Virus record (IMG/VR): IMGVR_UViG_3300037508_001087
Location: 1-22,381 of that record
DNA length: 22,381 bases
Origin: a virus
Strand: one strand, 5' to 3'
The notes under the pieces are model-generated. The model was not told the origin of the DNA. It saw nothing but the letters and a program-made list of their open reading frames with translations, and searched no databases. Each line of letters begins with the position of its first letter. Within the stretch, counting starts at the first letter, position 1. The translations under genes were made by a program, and so were the position numbers. Shown here piece by piece: positions 7,050 through 15,148 of this stretch.

Positions 7050-9197
7050 ATGACCTACGCAAAGATTCTTATTGGTGCTGGATCTACAGAAATCGCTAAT
7101 AGCGACGATCGCGATCTACGCACTTATGAATTTAATTGGGGCGACGGTCGTTTAATTGACGTTAGCGTATCGTTGAACGAAGGTAATAACCTTTCTACGT
7201 GTAGTTTTTCTATTTACGACAAAGACCGGACGATCGCTAATGATTTTTTCACTTATGTAAAGAATGTAGAGGGTTTAGAACCTAATCAACTACAACAAAG
7301 AGCTAATAACACTCCTGCTAGTTCTAGCCTTGCTGGTGAGGCTCCTAATAGTGGTGTATATGGTGGTGTAACTCTAAATCAAACTCAAGTTGATAACGCT
7401 TTTAAGGTGGCATCTTCTGTAAAAGCTCTTGGCGGATCTACTAGAGATATTGAAACCGCATTAATCACTGTAATGCAAGAATCGAGTCTCGTCTTTCAAA
7501 AAGGCGGAGATCGTGATTCTGTAGGTTGGTATCAGCAAAGAGAACCTTGGGGTGATTATGCCACTCGTACTGATATTGGTGGGTCCACTGGATTATTCCT
7601 AAAAGGTGGTAAAGCTCCAGGTACTCCTGGTTTGTTCTCTTGGACTCCTAGAAACCAAAATCCTTCTGGATACGATCGCGCTGTAGCCGCTCAAGGTGTA
7701 CAACGTTCAGCCTTCCCTGATAAATACGCTAACTGGTTACCTATGGCAGAAGCGTTAATACAAGCAATGAACGTTGACGCGGTATCAACTCCTACCGAGG
7801 ATACTCAAGATAGTTTGGCGATCAACACTACACCCGTATCAGTAGAACGTGAAGCCACCTTAGCTGGGCAACAAATCACAATTTTTTTGGGATTCGATAA
7901 TAAACCTTCAGTTGGGTATAGTTTCATCCATACAGGTATACAATATGACCTTTATGACAATAGTATACTTAAATTTGACGGTACGGCTGCTGCTTTTGTA
8001 TTACACCAGTCGAAGAAAAATTCAGCGTATATTAACATCACGTTAAAAGAGTTAGCTGAGAAGATTTCGTCCAACTACGGTTTAACTGTGGATATGACTG
8101 TAGAGGGACCGAAGTATGTTTATATACAACAGAAAGCCGAAACAGATTGGGAGTTATTAACAAGAGAGTGCGATCGTATTGGTCTTATTATTAAGAATGT
8201 AGGCGATAATAAGATTCAGATAAAAGCGAGATCTGAGATGTTAGTGGATCTTCCTGTGTGGAGATTAAAATTAGGTGAAAACCTAACTAATTTTTCTGTA
8301 TCGCACAAGGCTAATTCTACTCAAGGTGCTCGTAGTGCTGAACCTGGTGATTTAACGTCTACAGGTGTTAAAAAATATAATATTGATCCTGATACAGGTT
8401 TATTAGTACAAGAAGAGACCACAAAAAGCGAAACCTTAGGCTCTCAAAATACAGCTTCTACAATAGGTGTAAATTTAGCCAGTATTAAACCTCTTACTGA
8501 TGGTGTATCTGATTTAGCCGATAGTAATCGTAAAGCTAACGAACAACGAGTAAAAGGTATTGTAGCTACTTTTGAGACTCCTACTACAAGCGAAATTCTT
8601 AAACTAACACCAGACGACGTACTATTAACAGAAGGTATTACTGAATTCTTAGATCGTGTGTGGGTTATCGAAGAAGTTTCCCATACTCTGTCAGCATCTT
8701 CAGGTTGGAAAACTACGGGCACTGTATATAGTCCTTTGCGTAATAAATATCCAACTCAAAACGGTTCTATAGACACAGCTCAAAGCGATCAAAAGAATCC
8801 TAATGGTTTTATATTTCCTACCAAAACTAGACTTATAACATCACCTTTTGGTCCTAGATCTTCTGGTACTCATAAAGGTATTGATATTGGCACCCCTACC
8901 GGAGAAAATTGTTTTGCTTCAGCAGGAGGCGTAGTCAGTCAAGTAGTTACAGGTTGTAAAGTAGGCGATCGCTCTTGTGGAGGTCGATACGGTAACGTTG
9001 TCTATATCACACATCCTGGCGGATTTGAGACCCGTTATGCTCACTTAAGTGAAGTAGAAGTAAGCCAAGGTCAAACCGTGTCTCAAGGTCAATTAATAGG
9101 ACGTACAGGTAATACTGGTGACTCGTCAGGCCCCCACTTGCATCACGAATTAAGGTTGAATGGTGTCGCGAAAGATCCATTACAGTTTATCAAATGA
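7050..9197 (+). CDS. Baseplate hub (gpD/gp27-like) with lytic transglycosylase-like and M23 peptidase domains
   Basis: A 715-residue multidomain protein. Residues about 1-85 and 260-420 look like the late control D / gp27 hub fold (start GAGSTEIANSDDRDLRTYEF; later DWELLTRECDRIGLIIKN). Between them, about 105-245, is a soluble-transglycosylase-like domain: ALITVMQESSL with likely catalytic Glu144, then GDRDSVGWYQQRE and a C-terminal helix (YANWLPMAEALI). The C-terminus, about 585-712, is a complete M23 metallopeptidase: H608-K-G-I-D612, H665 in RYAHLS, and H696-L-H698. Both glycan and peptide bonds of the cell wall could therefore be cut by the tip of the tail during entry. The stop overlaps the spike gene start (ATGA). 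Confidence 0.88.
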   Translation: MTYAKILIGAGSTEIANSDDRDLRTYEFNWGDGRLIDVSVSLNEGNNLSTCSFSIYDKDRTIANDFFTYVKNVEGLEPNQLQQRANNTPASSSLAGEAPNSGVYGGVTLNQTQVDNAFKVASSVKALGGSTRDIETALITVMQESSLVFQKGGDRDSVGWYQQREPWGDYATRTDIGGSTGLFLKGGKAPGTPGLFSWTPRNQNPSGYDRAVAAQGVQRSAFPDKYANWLPMAEALIQAMNVDAVSTPTEDTQDSLAINTTPVSVEREATLAGQQITIFLGFDNKPSVGYSFIHTGIQYDLYDNSILKFDGTAAAFVLHQSKKNSAYINITLKELAEKISSNYGLTVDMTVEGPKYVYIQQKAETDWELLTRECDRIGLIIKNVGDNKIQIKARSEMLVDLPVWRLKLGENLTNFSVSHKANSTQGARSAEPGDLTSTGVKKYNIDPDTGLLVQEETTKSETLGSQNTASTIGVNLASIKPLTDGVSDLADSNRKANEQRVKGIVATFETPTTSEILKLTPDDVLLTEGITEFLDRVWVIEEVSHTLSASSGWKTTGTVYSPLRNKYPTQNGSIDTAQSDQKNPNGFIFPTKTRLITSPFGPRSSGTHKGIDIGTPTGENCFASAGGVVSQVVTGCKVGDRSCGGRYGNVVYITHPGGFETRYAHLSEVEVSQGQTVSQGQLIGRTGNTGDSSGPHLHHELRLNGVAKDPLQFIK

Positions 9198-9796
9198 GTT
9201 TTCTTTCTAGGTTAACAGAATTACAAGATACGGCTAAGTTTGCTAATAGTTTGATAGGGCGTAATATAGCTCCGTATTTAGCGATCGTTTCTAACAATAA
9301 TGATCCTGATAATCGTAGACGTATCAAAGTTGTTAATCCTGCTAATCCACAATTAGAAACTCATTGGATAAGACGATTAGATACAACACAAGGAAAAGAT
9401 GAACCCTTACCAAAGATAGGACAAACTGTTTTAGTTTTATGTATTGATGGTGTAGATACGAACGCCTTCTATTTGTATTGCGTAAATGATACAAATCCTC
9501 CACTAAACAAAAATAATGTGGTTGAGGATTTTATGTATAACCTTGATGGTAGTTATACTATTACAGCAGATCGCACTATAACGCTACAAACAGCATCAGG
9601 AGGCGTTATAACCGTTAATACTAATGGTAGTGTATCAGTACAAAGTCCATCAACTGTGACGCTTACAGCCCCTACTATTAATATTACAGGTAACGTTTCT
9701 ATAACAGGTTCTTCCGTTGCGATCAATGGTCAACAGATCGCAACTGTAGGAGCCCCTGATAGTAGAGGTGATGTTCTAACTGGTAAAGGATGGTAA
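9194..9796 (+). CDS. Baseplate spike / membrane-puncturing protein (gpV/gp5-like OB fold)
   Basis: A 200-residue protein. Residues about 25-95 form an OB-fold like that of gpV/gp5 spikes (YLAIVSNNNDPDNRRRIKV, then KIGQTVLVLCIDG). From about 110 the sequence changes to short regular Thr/Val/Ile strands (TITLQTASGGVITVNTNGSV) expected of a trimeric beta-helix that narrows to a needle. No catalytic domain or HxH apex motif is visible. The muralytic activity appears to be carried by the hub gene just upstream, whose stop overlaps this start by 4 bases, so hub and spike are translationally coupled. Confidence 0.88.
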   Translation: MSFLSRLTELQDTAKFANSLIGRNIAPYLAIVSNNNDPDNRRRIKVVNPANPQLETHWIRRLDTTQGKDEPLPKIGQTVLVLCIDGVDTNAFYLYCVNDTNPPLNKNNVVEDFMYNLDGSYTITADRTITLQTASGGVITVNTNGSVSVQSPSTVTLTAPTINITGNVSITGSSVAINGQQIATVGAPDSRGDVLTGKGW

Positions 9797-10122
9797 TCTC
9801 AATGATAACTGGTGTTAAATATCCTTTTGAAATAGAGAACGGTAATCTAAAAGTAGTTAAGGATGACGATTGGGCTCAGAGTGCGATCCGACATTATTTA
9901 GATACTTATCCGTTGGAAAATCCTATGCGGAGTTCTTACGGTTTTAATCCTGGTTTATTCGATACAAGAACGACTACTACTTTTGTAAACTTAAAAGAAC
10001 GTTTACAAGCGGCAATACCAGATGTTGATATTAACGTCGTTAACGATTTGGAATCTCTAAATATTTTCTATTCTTATAGAGGTTCTGAAGACACAAAATT
10101 ATACGTTTATAGGTGGACCTAA
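9790..10122 (+). CDS. Baseplate wedge protein, gp25/W-like
   Basis: A 110-residue protein matching the GPW/gp25 family in size, position and pattern: DWAQSAIRHYLDTYPLENPMRSSYGFNP, followed by an amphipathic helix (FVNLKERLQAAI) and a strand-rich end. Gp25 initiates sheath assembly and is related to the sheath handshake domain. The ATG at 9790 overlaps the spike gene by 7 bases. An alternative ATG at 9802, five bases after that stop, gives 106 residues beginning MITGVKYPF and could be the real start; AAAGGA at 9785-9790 would be a ribosome site only for the second. Its stop overlaps the J gene start. Confidence 0.85.
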   Translation: MVISMITGVKYPFEIENGNLKVVKDDDWAQSAIRHYLDTYPLENPMRSSYGFNPGLFDTRTTTTFVNLKERLQAAIPDVDINVVNDLESLNIFYSYRGSEDTKLYVYRWT

Positions 10123-11300
10123 TGGCTGAGATTGATACCAGTAAAATTGAAGCGTATATCCCGTTAATCGACGATCGTTCAGAAGAAACGATCTCTTCTC
10201 AAGCTCAGGATCTTATTCGATTTTTATCCAATAATCAATTAAACGATTTTACCGATGGTAATCCATTAGGAGTCCTTGTAAGAGCGTTGTCGTTCGCTCA
10301 AGCAGAGTTTTTATATAGAACGAATAAACTACCTCTCTCTCTTTTATTAACGTTTCTAGCGTCTGCTGGTGTGACTAGAACACCCGCTACAAAAGCTGTT
10401 GCTAGTGTCACTTTTACGTTAAGTTCACCACGTAATATACCCTATCAAATACCCGCTGGATTTGAAATCGTTTCTATTTCTAATAATCTACGATTCTTTA
10501 CTAAAAATGTTTTAACTATACCTGCCGGTTTTATCAACGGTGTAGTAGACGTTGAAGCTGAAAAGACAGGAGCCGAATATAACTTACCAGCTTTTTCTAT
10601 TTCTCGTATCACCCAACCTTTAGCTTTCTTAGCTAGTGTTATTAACACTTCTCCTGCTTCAGGTGGTGGTGACGCTGAACCTATCGAAGATGCGATCAAT
10701 AGAGGCTTTAGAGAAGTTCGTATAAGAAATCTAGTATCTGAATTAGATTTTGAACAAGCCGCTGTTACAGTTATGGGTGTTGGTAGTGCTGCTAAATGTA
10801 TCGGTCTATTAGGCCCTGATAAAATTACAAAAAAACCTGGCGCTATCCATCTATTTTGTTTGTCTACAGAAGGTGTACCAGCAGGTATCGGATTATTAAA
10901 TAGCGTTCAATCAGCTTTACAACCTAACATTTTATTAGGTACTACGCTGTACGTTTCTGCAATGGAAGTTTCACCCGTCGATATTTATATTACAGCTAGA
11001 ATAGATGGTGCTATACCTGCCGCCACGATAGCTGATAATTTGGAAAAATCGATCAAATCTTACCTATCTCCAAGGTCTTTTAGACCTGGCGAAACTCTTC
11101 ATATCGAAGAAGTACGACACCAATTACGTTTTGTAGAAGGTATTCAGTTTATCGATTATATATTGCTAAACGATTTGCCTAACAATATTGAGCCCGATAA
11201 CGCTTACTCGATTGTCCAATATCGTAGTTTGAATATTAAACTATCAGACGGTTTAGGTAACGTATTTGAATTAGGACGTGGAGATCTTGATAATCTTTGA
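10122..11300 (+). CDS. Baseplate J-like protein
   Basis: A 392-residue protein starting at the ATG that overlaps the previous stop (TAATG); an in-frame GTG at 10113 is less likely. It has the baseplate J (P2 J / T4 gp6) organisation. An N-terminal helical part contains DFTDGNPLGVLVRALSFAQA and LYRTNKLPLSLLLTFLASAG. A beta domain follows (VTFTLSSPRNIPYQIPAGFEI, then GVVDVEAEKTGAEYN), and the C-terminus has IYITARIDGAIPAATIADNL and RPGETLHIEEVRHQL. J proteins form the wedge ring that controls sheath contraction. The downstream tail protein I gene begins 8 bases after its stop. Confidence 0.92.
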   Translation: MAEIDTSKIEAYIPLIDDRSEETISSQAQDLIRFLSNNQLNDFTDGNPLGVLVRALSFAQAEFLYRTNKLPLSLLLTFLASAGVTRTPATKAVASVTFTLSSPRNIPYQIPAGFEIVSISNNLRFFTKNVLTIPAGFINGVVDVEAEKTGAEYNLPAFSISRITQPLAFLASVINTSPASGGGDAEPIEDAINRGFREVRIRNLVSELDFEQAAVTVMGVGSAAKCIGLLGPDKITKKPGAIHLFCLSTEGVPAGIGLLNSVQSALQPNILLGTTLYVSAMEVSPVDIYITARIDGAIPAATIADNLEKSIKSYLSPRSFRPGETLHIEEVRHQLRFVEGIQFIDYILLNDLPNNIEPDNAYSIVQYRSLNIKLSDGLGNVFELGRGDLDNL

Positions 11301-11308
11301 GGTTGGTT

Positions 11309-11959
11309 ATGACAACTGAAGTCTATAAAAGATGGTATATCGACAACAAGCCAGCTTCAGGTTTACTACCAGGAATAAATGGTGGTTACACTGATAACGA
11401 GATCTCTCAATGGCTGATGGCACCATTTGATCGCACTCTTGTTGAAATTAGAGATAAAATTGACGATTATCCAAGACAATTAAATCCTCTTACGTGCGAT
11501 CCAATTATATTGGATTTTCTAGCACCTATGTTTGGATTTACTGATCAATATTGGAGTACGACTTGGAACGTTAACACAAAACGATCGTTGCTAAATAACG
11601 CCTTTAGTTTGATATGGCCTAAAAAAGGTACAAGTTTGGTATTAAGTTTTGTACTGAACGCTTTTGACATTAAACATATTATCCAAGAAGGTCAAAGTTT
11701 TATTGTCGGACGAAACGTAGTGGGAGATCCTTTAGGAACAATTTCTTGGGACTATAAAATAATTTTACCCTACGAATATTACGCCACTCCTAAAGAAGTC
11801 CTAACCAAAAAACTGGATTATTTATTTGGACCTTGCTGGTGCTCCAAAGAGGTCGTTTATTCGTCTGACTTCTTTATCACCTACGAAGTGCTTGGATTCC
11901 TAAATCAAGATAATTTCGTTCTTCTTTCTTCTGACCACACTGACGCTTTTACTGTATAG
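11309..11959 (+). CDS. Tail protein I (P2 gpI-like) baseplate component
   Basis: A 216-residue protein starting at ATG 11309, preceded by TGAGG at 11298-11302. A TTG four codons upstream is in frame but less likely. The central part (LNPLTCDPIILDFLAPMFGF, then TKRSLLNNAFSLIWPKKGT) matches the layout of P2-like tail protein I, which joins the J ring to the fibres. It follows J and precedes the fibre genes, exactly the P2 order. Aromatic residues are frequent near the C-terminus, which may contact the fibre N-terminus. Confidence 0.85.
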   Translation: MTTEVYKRWYIDNKPASGLLPGINGGYTDNEISQWLMAPFDRTLVEIRDKIDDYPRQLNPLTCDPIILDFLAPMFGFTDQYWSTTWNVNTKRSLLNNAFSLIWPKKGTSLVLSFVLNAFDIKHIIQEGQSFIVGRNVVGDPLGTISWDYKIILPYEYYATPKEVLTKKLDYLFGPCWCSKEVVYSSDFFITYEVLGFLNQDNFVLLSSDHTDAFTV

Positions 11960-11970
11960 GTTTTACTACG

Positions 11971-13878
11971 ATGACTGAACAAATTCTAAGTAGAGATAAC
12001 GTAATTCTACGTCAGGTATCAGACCTTGATATTGTCGCTAGTATCGGTATAACTGATACCTTGATTATTGCCCAAAACGACGTACTTAAACGGACCACAG
12101 CAGAAGATCTGTTTGACTTCGTTAACCAAGCAGCACTAGACGCTGTAGATGCTCTAGAAACTCAAGTTTATAGCGATCTAAATGGTTACGTCAACAACAC
12201 ATCAAATCAAAGTATTGGTGGCACTAAAACGTTCACAGGTAACGTCGTATTCGATAATAACGTTGTAGCAGAACAAGGTTTACAACTTAATAATACAGCG
12301 CCTCAATTTGGTGGCGGTAGTGGTGTATTAGGATTAACCAATGCTAGTACTGAACCAACTACAAATCCTACTAATGGTTTTGTTTTGTATTCTAGCAATG
12401 GATTACCTATCGTCAGAAACTCCGCTGGCGATCTAGGCACCGTCGTTAACTTTAATTCTGATCGCTTCTTTGTTAAAAACGGAGCTTCTACCGTTGAACT
12501 GTCACCACTTCTACTAAACGAAACTACGGCTAACACTACTAACTATCAATTAGCGTTGACCGATTTAGGTCGTGTCGTAACTTTTAATAGTTCTACAGCA
12601 CGAGATCTAACGGTTCCTACAAACGATACGACAGCTTTTCCTATCGGATCAGTAATCTATATTTATAATATTGGATCTGGTGCGATCACTCCTGTAGCGG
12701 CTTCAGGCGTAACCCTACGAAATCTAACAGGAACTATTCGCCAATACCAATCAATCGTACTGCGTAAACGTGACACTAACGAATGGACGATCCAAGGTCT
12801 TGCTGTAGTTACCGCTGATATTGCTGATAATGCTGTTACTACAGCAAAGATCGCTGATAGTGCGATCACTACGGCTAAGATCGCTGATGATGCTGTTACT
12901 ACAGCAAAGATCGCTGATAGTGCGATCACTACGGCTAAGCTGGCCTCTCCTATTGCTCCAGTGGTTTCCAGTATTAATGGAGGCCCTTTATCGGGTAATA
13001 GAAATCGAATTATTAATGGCGGGTTGGCTGTCGATCAGCGGAATAATGGCGCAGCTCAAACATTCACGACTGGCGCAGCCCTGGCTTACAGCGTCGATCG
13101 CTGGTATGGGTACTGCACTGGGGGCAACGTTACCGGCCAACGGATTCAAGGAGCAACAGCAGGCCTATTTCGTTATCGATTTACTGGCGCAGCCAGTGTC
13201 ACCGCTATTGGGTTTGGGCAAAGAATTGAGCAGCTCAATAGCGCTGATTTAGCAGGCACCACAGCAACTCTTAGCGTCGATCTGGCTAACTCACTACTGA
13301 CTACGGTCACCTGGACAGCCTTTTACGCGAATACTGCCAACGCATTCGGAACCCTAGCCAGCCCTACCCGTACTCAGATCGCTACCGGAACCTTTACGGT
13401 AAACAGCACCGTTACCCGTTATTCAACTCAGATCAGTATCCCCGCCGCTGCTACGACCGGCATAGAAATTGTGTTATCTGTTGGTGCTCAAACCTCCGGC
13501 ACCTGGACTATTGGCGATGTGCAGCTTGAATCGGGCAGTATAGCAACACCGTTCTCTTTTAGACATTTTCAAACCGAATTGGCGATGTGTCAGCGGTATT
13601 ATGAAGAAGCTGGAAATCCACAGGATTCGGCGGCGATGTGGTCCGGGCAAGTCACAAATGGACTGACTTACTATGTAAGGGTCGGCTTTGCTGTTCAAAA
13701 ACGAACAACTCCAACAATGTTATTATCTAGTGGTCAAACTACCAGTATGAACAGCAACGCGATTGTTGCAGGCTCTGTCGCAATAGGCGTTAGTGGTTTT
13801 AGAATTGAGTGTCCTGCCACAGCTACCTCCGCCCTAGGCTGGTTTCGTTGCAACTGGGCCGCTAGTGCCGAACTTTAA
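11971..13878 (+). CDS. Tail fibre with mosaic C-terminal receptor-binding module
   Basis: A 635-residue fibre. The N-terminal 280 residues are Asn/Thr/Val rich, with a fibre pattern including NQSIGGTKTFTGNVVFDNN, common in tail fibre shafts. Residues 285-324 are four decapeptide repeats of the type IADSAITTAK, coded by two nearly identical 60-base units. After about residue 330 comes a second domain with the widespread fibre-tip pattern RNRIINGGLAVDQRNNGA, VDRW, GDVQLESGSIATPFSFR and CQRYYEE. DNA of this second part is visibly richer in G+C than the genes on either side (36 of 60 at 13081-13140; 23 of 60 at 14401-14460), indicating a domain taken from elsewhere. It probably binds a host surface glycan. 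Confidence 0.88.
   Translation: MTEQILSRDNVILRQVSDLDIVASIGITDTLIIAQNDVLKRTTAEDLFDFVNQAALDAVDALETQVYSDLNGYVNNTSNQSIGGTKTFTGNVVFDNNVVAEQGLQLNNTAPQFGGGSGVLGLTNASTEPTTNPTNGFVLYSSNGLPIVRNSAGDLGTVVNFNSDRFFVKNGASTVELSPLLLNETTANTTNYQLALTDLGRVVTFNSSTARDLTVPTNDTTAFPIGSVIYIYNIGSGAITPVAASGVTLRNLTGTIRQYQSIVLRKRDTNEWTIQGLAVVTADIADNAVTTAKIADSAITTAKIADDAVTTAKIADSAITTAKLASPIAPVVSSINGGPLSGNRNRIINGGLAVDQRNNGAAQTFTTGAALAYSVDRWYGYCTGGNVTGQRIQGATAGLFRYRFTGAASVTAIGFGQRIEQLNSADLAGTTATLSVDLANSLLTTVTWTAFYANTANAFGTLASPTRTQIATGTFTVNSTVTRYSTQISIPAAATTGIEIVLSVGAQTSGTWTIGDVQLESGSIATPFSFRHFQTELAMCQRYYEEAGNPQDSAAMWSGQVTNGLTYYVRVGFAVQKRTTPTMLLSSGQTTSMNSNAIVAGSVAIGVSGFRIECPATATSALGWFRCNWAASAEL
12823..12942 (+). repeat. Two 60-base tandem repeats inside the fibre gene
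   Basis: Units 12823-12882 and 12883-12942 differ only at one base of the second codon pair and in the last codon (ATC versus CTG). Each unit codes for two decapeptides built on IADxAxTTAK. The repeats lie exactly before the change of base composition at about 12960, so they may mark the joint where fibre tips are exchanged. Confidence 0.9.
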
Positions 13879-13904
13879 TTTTGTACCAAAAATAGGCCTA
13901 AACA

Positions 13905-14342
13905 ATGTACGCAAAAAGCAACACTGATTCGATTATTCGGGTTATCGATAATTCTTTTATCCCACTAGATCCAGCTAACACCGATTACCAAGAATATTTA
14001 ATCTGGTTAGCTGACGGTAATACGCCTGAACCAGTGGTACAACCACCCGAAGTTATTACTTCTAACTGGAAGGTCTTAGTAGATACTATAATCGGTGCTA
14101 CCGATATTTTGTTGGTCTTATCTACTAATCCACTGTTTTCAGCTATTATAGGACGTTTACAGACGTTAAGAAATAGCAGCGATTTAATAAACGAAGACGA
14201 GCCGTTGATCGCACTTTGGAATTTGCACGACTATTCTTTTAGCGAAGAACAAGTCGAATTTCTAAATCAATTAGCGATCGCCAACAACATCCCGTTGGTA
14301 TTGAGCGATCTCGGTAAGATTAGATTCAGTAGGTTTATTTAA
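13905..14342 (+). CDS. Tail-fibre-associated small protein
   Basis: A 145-residue protein. The first 60 residues have a pattern often seen in proteins next to phage tail fibres: SFIPLDPANTDYQEYLIWLA followed by DGNTPEP. The rest is helical and resembles small fibre-end or fibre-assembly proteins, with ITSNWKVLVDTIIGATDILL. No membrane helix of full length or enzymatic motif is evident. It lies 26 bases after the fibre stop with an AGG ribosome site. A role as fibre-assembly helper or fibre adaptor is inferred from the N-terminal pattern and from location. Base composition returns here to that of the rest of the tail operon. Confidence 0.6.
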   Translation: MYAKSNTDSIIRVIDNSFIPLDPANTDYQEYLIWLADGNTPEPVVQPPEVITSNWKVLVDTIIGATDILLVLSTNPLFSAIIGRLQTLRNSSDLINEDEPLIALWNLHDYSFSEEQVEFLNQLAIANNIPLVLSDLGKIRFSRFI

Positions 14343-14351
14343 GGTATTAAA

Positions 14352-15128
14352 ATGGCCACTTTAGTAGGCACGTTAAAAGATTCGGCTGGAGAGCTTCTTA
14401 ACGGACGTTTAGATATTAGTTTATCTAGAGGTCTTATTGATGACACGACCAACCCAGATAGTTGGTTACTACCTGTTACTAAATCGTTCGTTATTACCAG
14501 TGGCGTTATTAATATAACGTTAATCGAAAGCGAAACGTCTCAAATCCCTTACGTCTTTGAATTTTTTCAAAAGATCGGTGAAACGGGATCTCCTGCTACC
14601 CCGATTTATAGCGATACCAGTTTATTTAGATTTAGCGCGATTGTTCCTAACGTAGGAACCGTTCAATTCGCTTCGCTAACTCCTACTGGTATATCTAATG
14701 CTAATTTAGATACTGGCGCTTTTACGATCGCTAGATATTTAGCGAACGATCCTAACCTAATCCTTCTAATTCGACCTGATTTCGTTTCGGCTGTAGAATT
14801 TAACGACGTTACCGTATCCACTAAAAAACTAATACCTAAACCGTTTACAGAAGGTTTATTGGTAAAAAATCTCTACGTGCTATCGCCGTCAGGCTACGAC
14901 AATTGGACGTTTAGAGTAGGTTATACTGACGCAGCAGGCGTGGACCAAATTATTAGCGGCGGTAGCACCACTACTAATACGGTAATTTCAGGTCGTAAAT
15001 ATATTACGATTTCCTACGATGCGGCTCTACCTAACGTAATAAAGTGCCTATTTATCGAAGCAGTAGCGGGTAGTGGTGCGATCGCTCTTGACTCGTTCGC
15101 TTCAGTAAATTATCAAAAAACCGTTTAG
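14352..15128 (+). CDS. Putative fibre/baseplate periphery structural protein
   Basis: A 258-residue beta-rich protein I cannot assign to a named family. The N-terminus (ATLVGTLKDSAGELLNGRLD) followed by alternating strand patterns looks like an immunoglobulin- or fibre-type domain; the C-terminal half (LYVLSPSGYDNWTFRVGYTD) is also strand-rich and could be a separate jelly-roll-like domain. It has no signal peptide, membrane segment or catalytic motif. Nine bases separate it from the gene before and 20 from the collar-domain gene after it. Its position in a block of fibre genes suggests a virion surface protein, possibly a second receptor binder or a fibre connector. Confidence 0.55.
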   Translation: MATLVGTLKDSAGELLNGRLDISLSRGLIDDTTNPDSWLLPVTKSFVITSGVINITLIESETSQIPYVFEFFQKIGETGSPATPIYSDTSLFRFSAIVPNVGTVQFASLTPTGISNANLDTGAFTIARYLANDPNLILLIRPDFVSAVEFNDVTVSTKKLIPKPFTEGLLVKNLYVLSPSGYDNWTFRVGYTDAAGVDQIISGGSTTTNTVISGRKYITISYDAALPNVIKCLFIEAVAGSGAIALDSFASVNYQKTV

Positions 15129-15148
15129 AAAAATAGTAGGAAATCACA

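Noticed and set aside
10113-10121. GTG start for the baseplate J gene
   Set aside because: The ATG at 10122 overlaps the previous stop, the same coupling as elsewhere in the operon.
12823-12942. Short tandem repeats considered as a CRISPR array
   Set aside because: The units are contiguous, without unique spacers, and encode regular fibre decapeptides.
12821-13252. 143-codon plus-strand frame inside the fibre gene
   Set aside because: It is an alternative frame created by the repeats and the G+C-rich tip region, with no ribosome site; the fibre frame is clearly the coding one.
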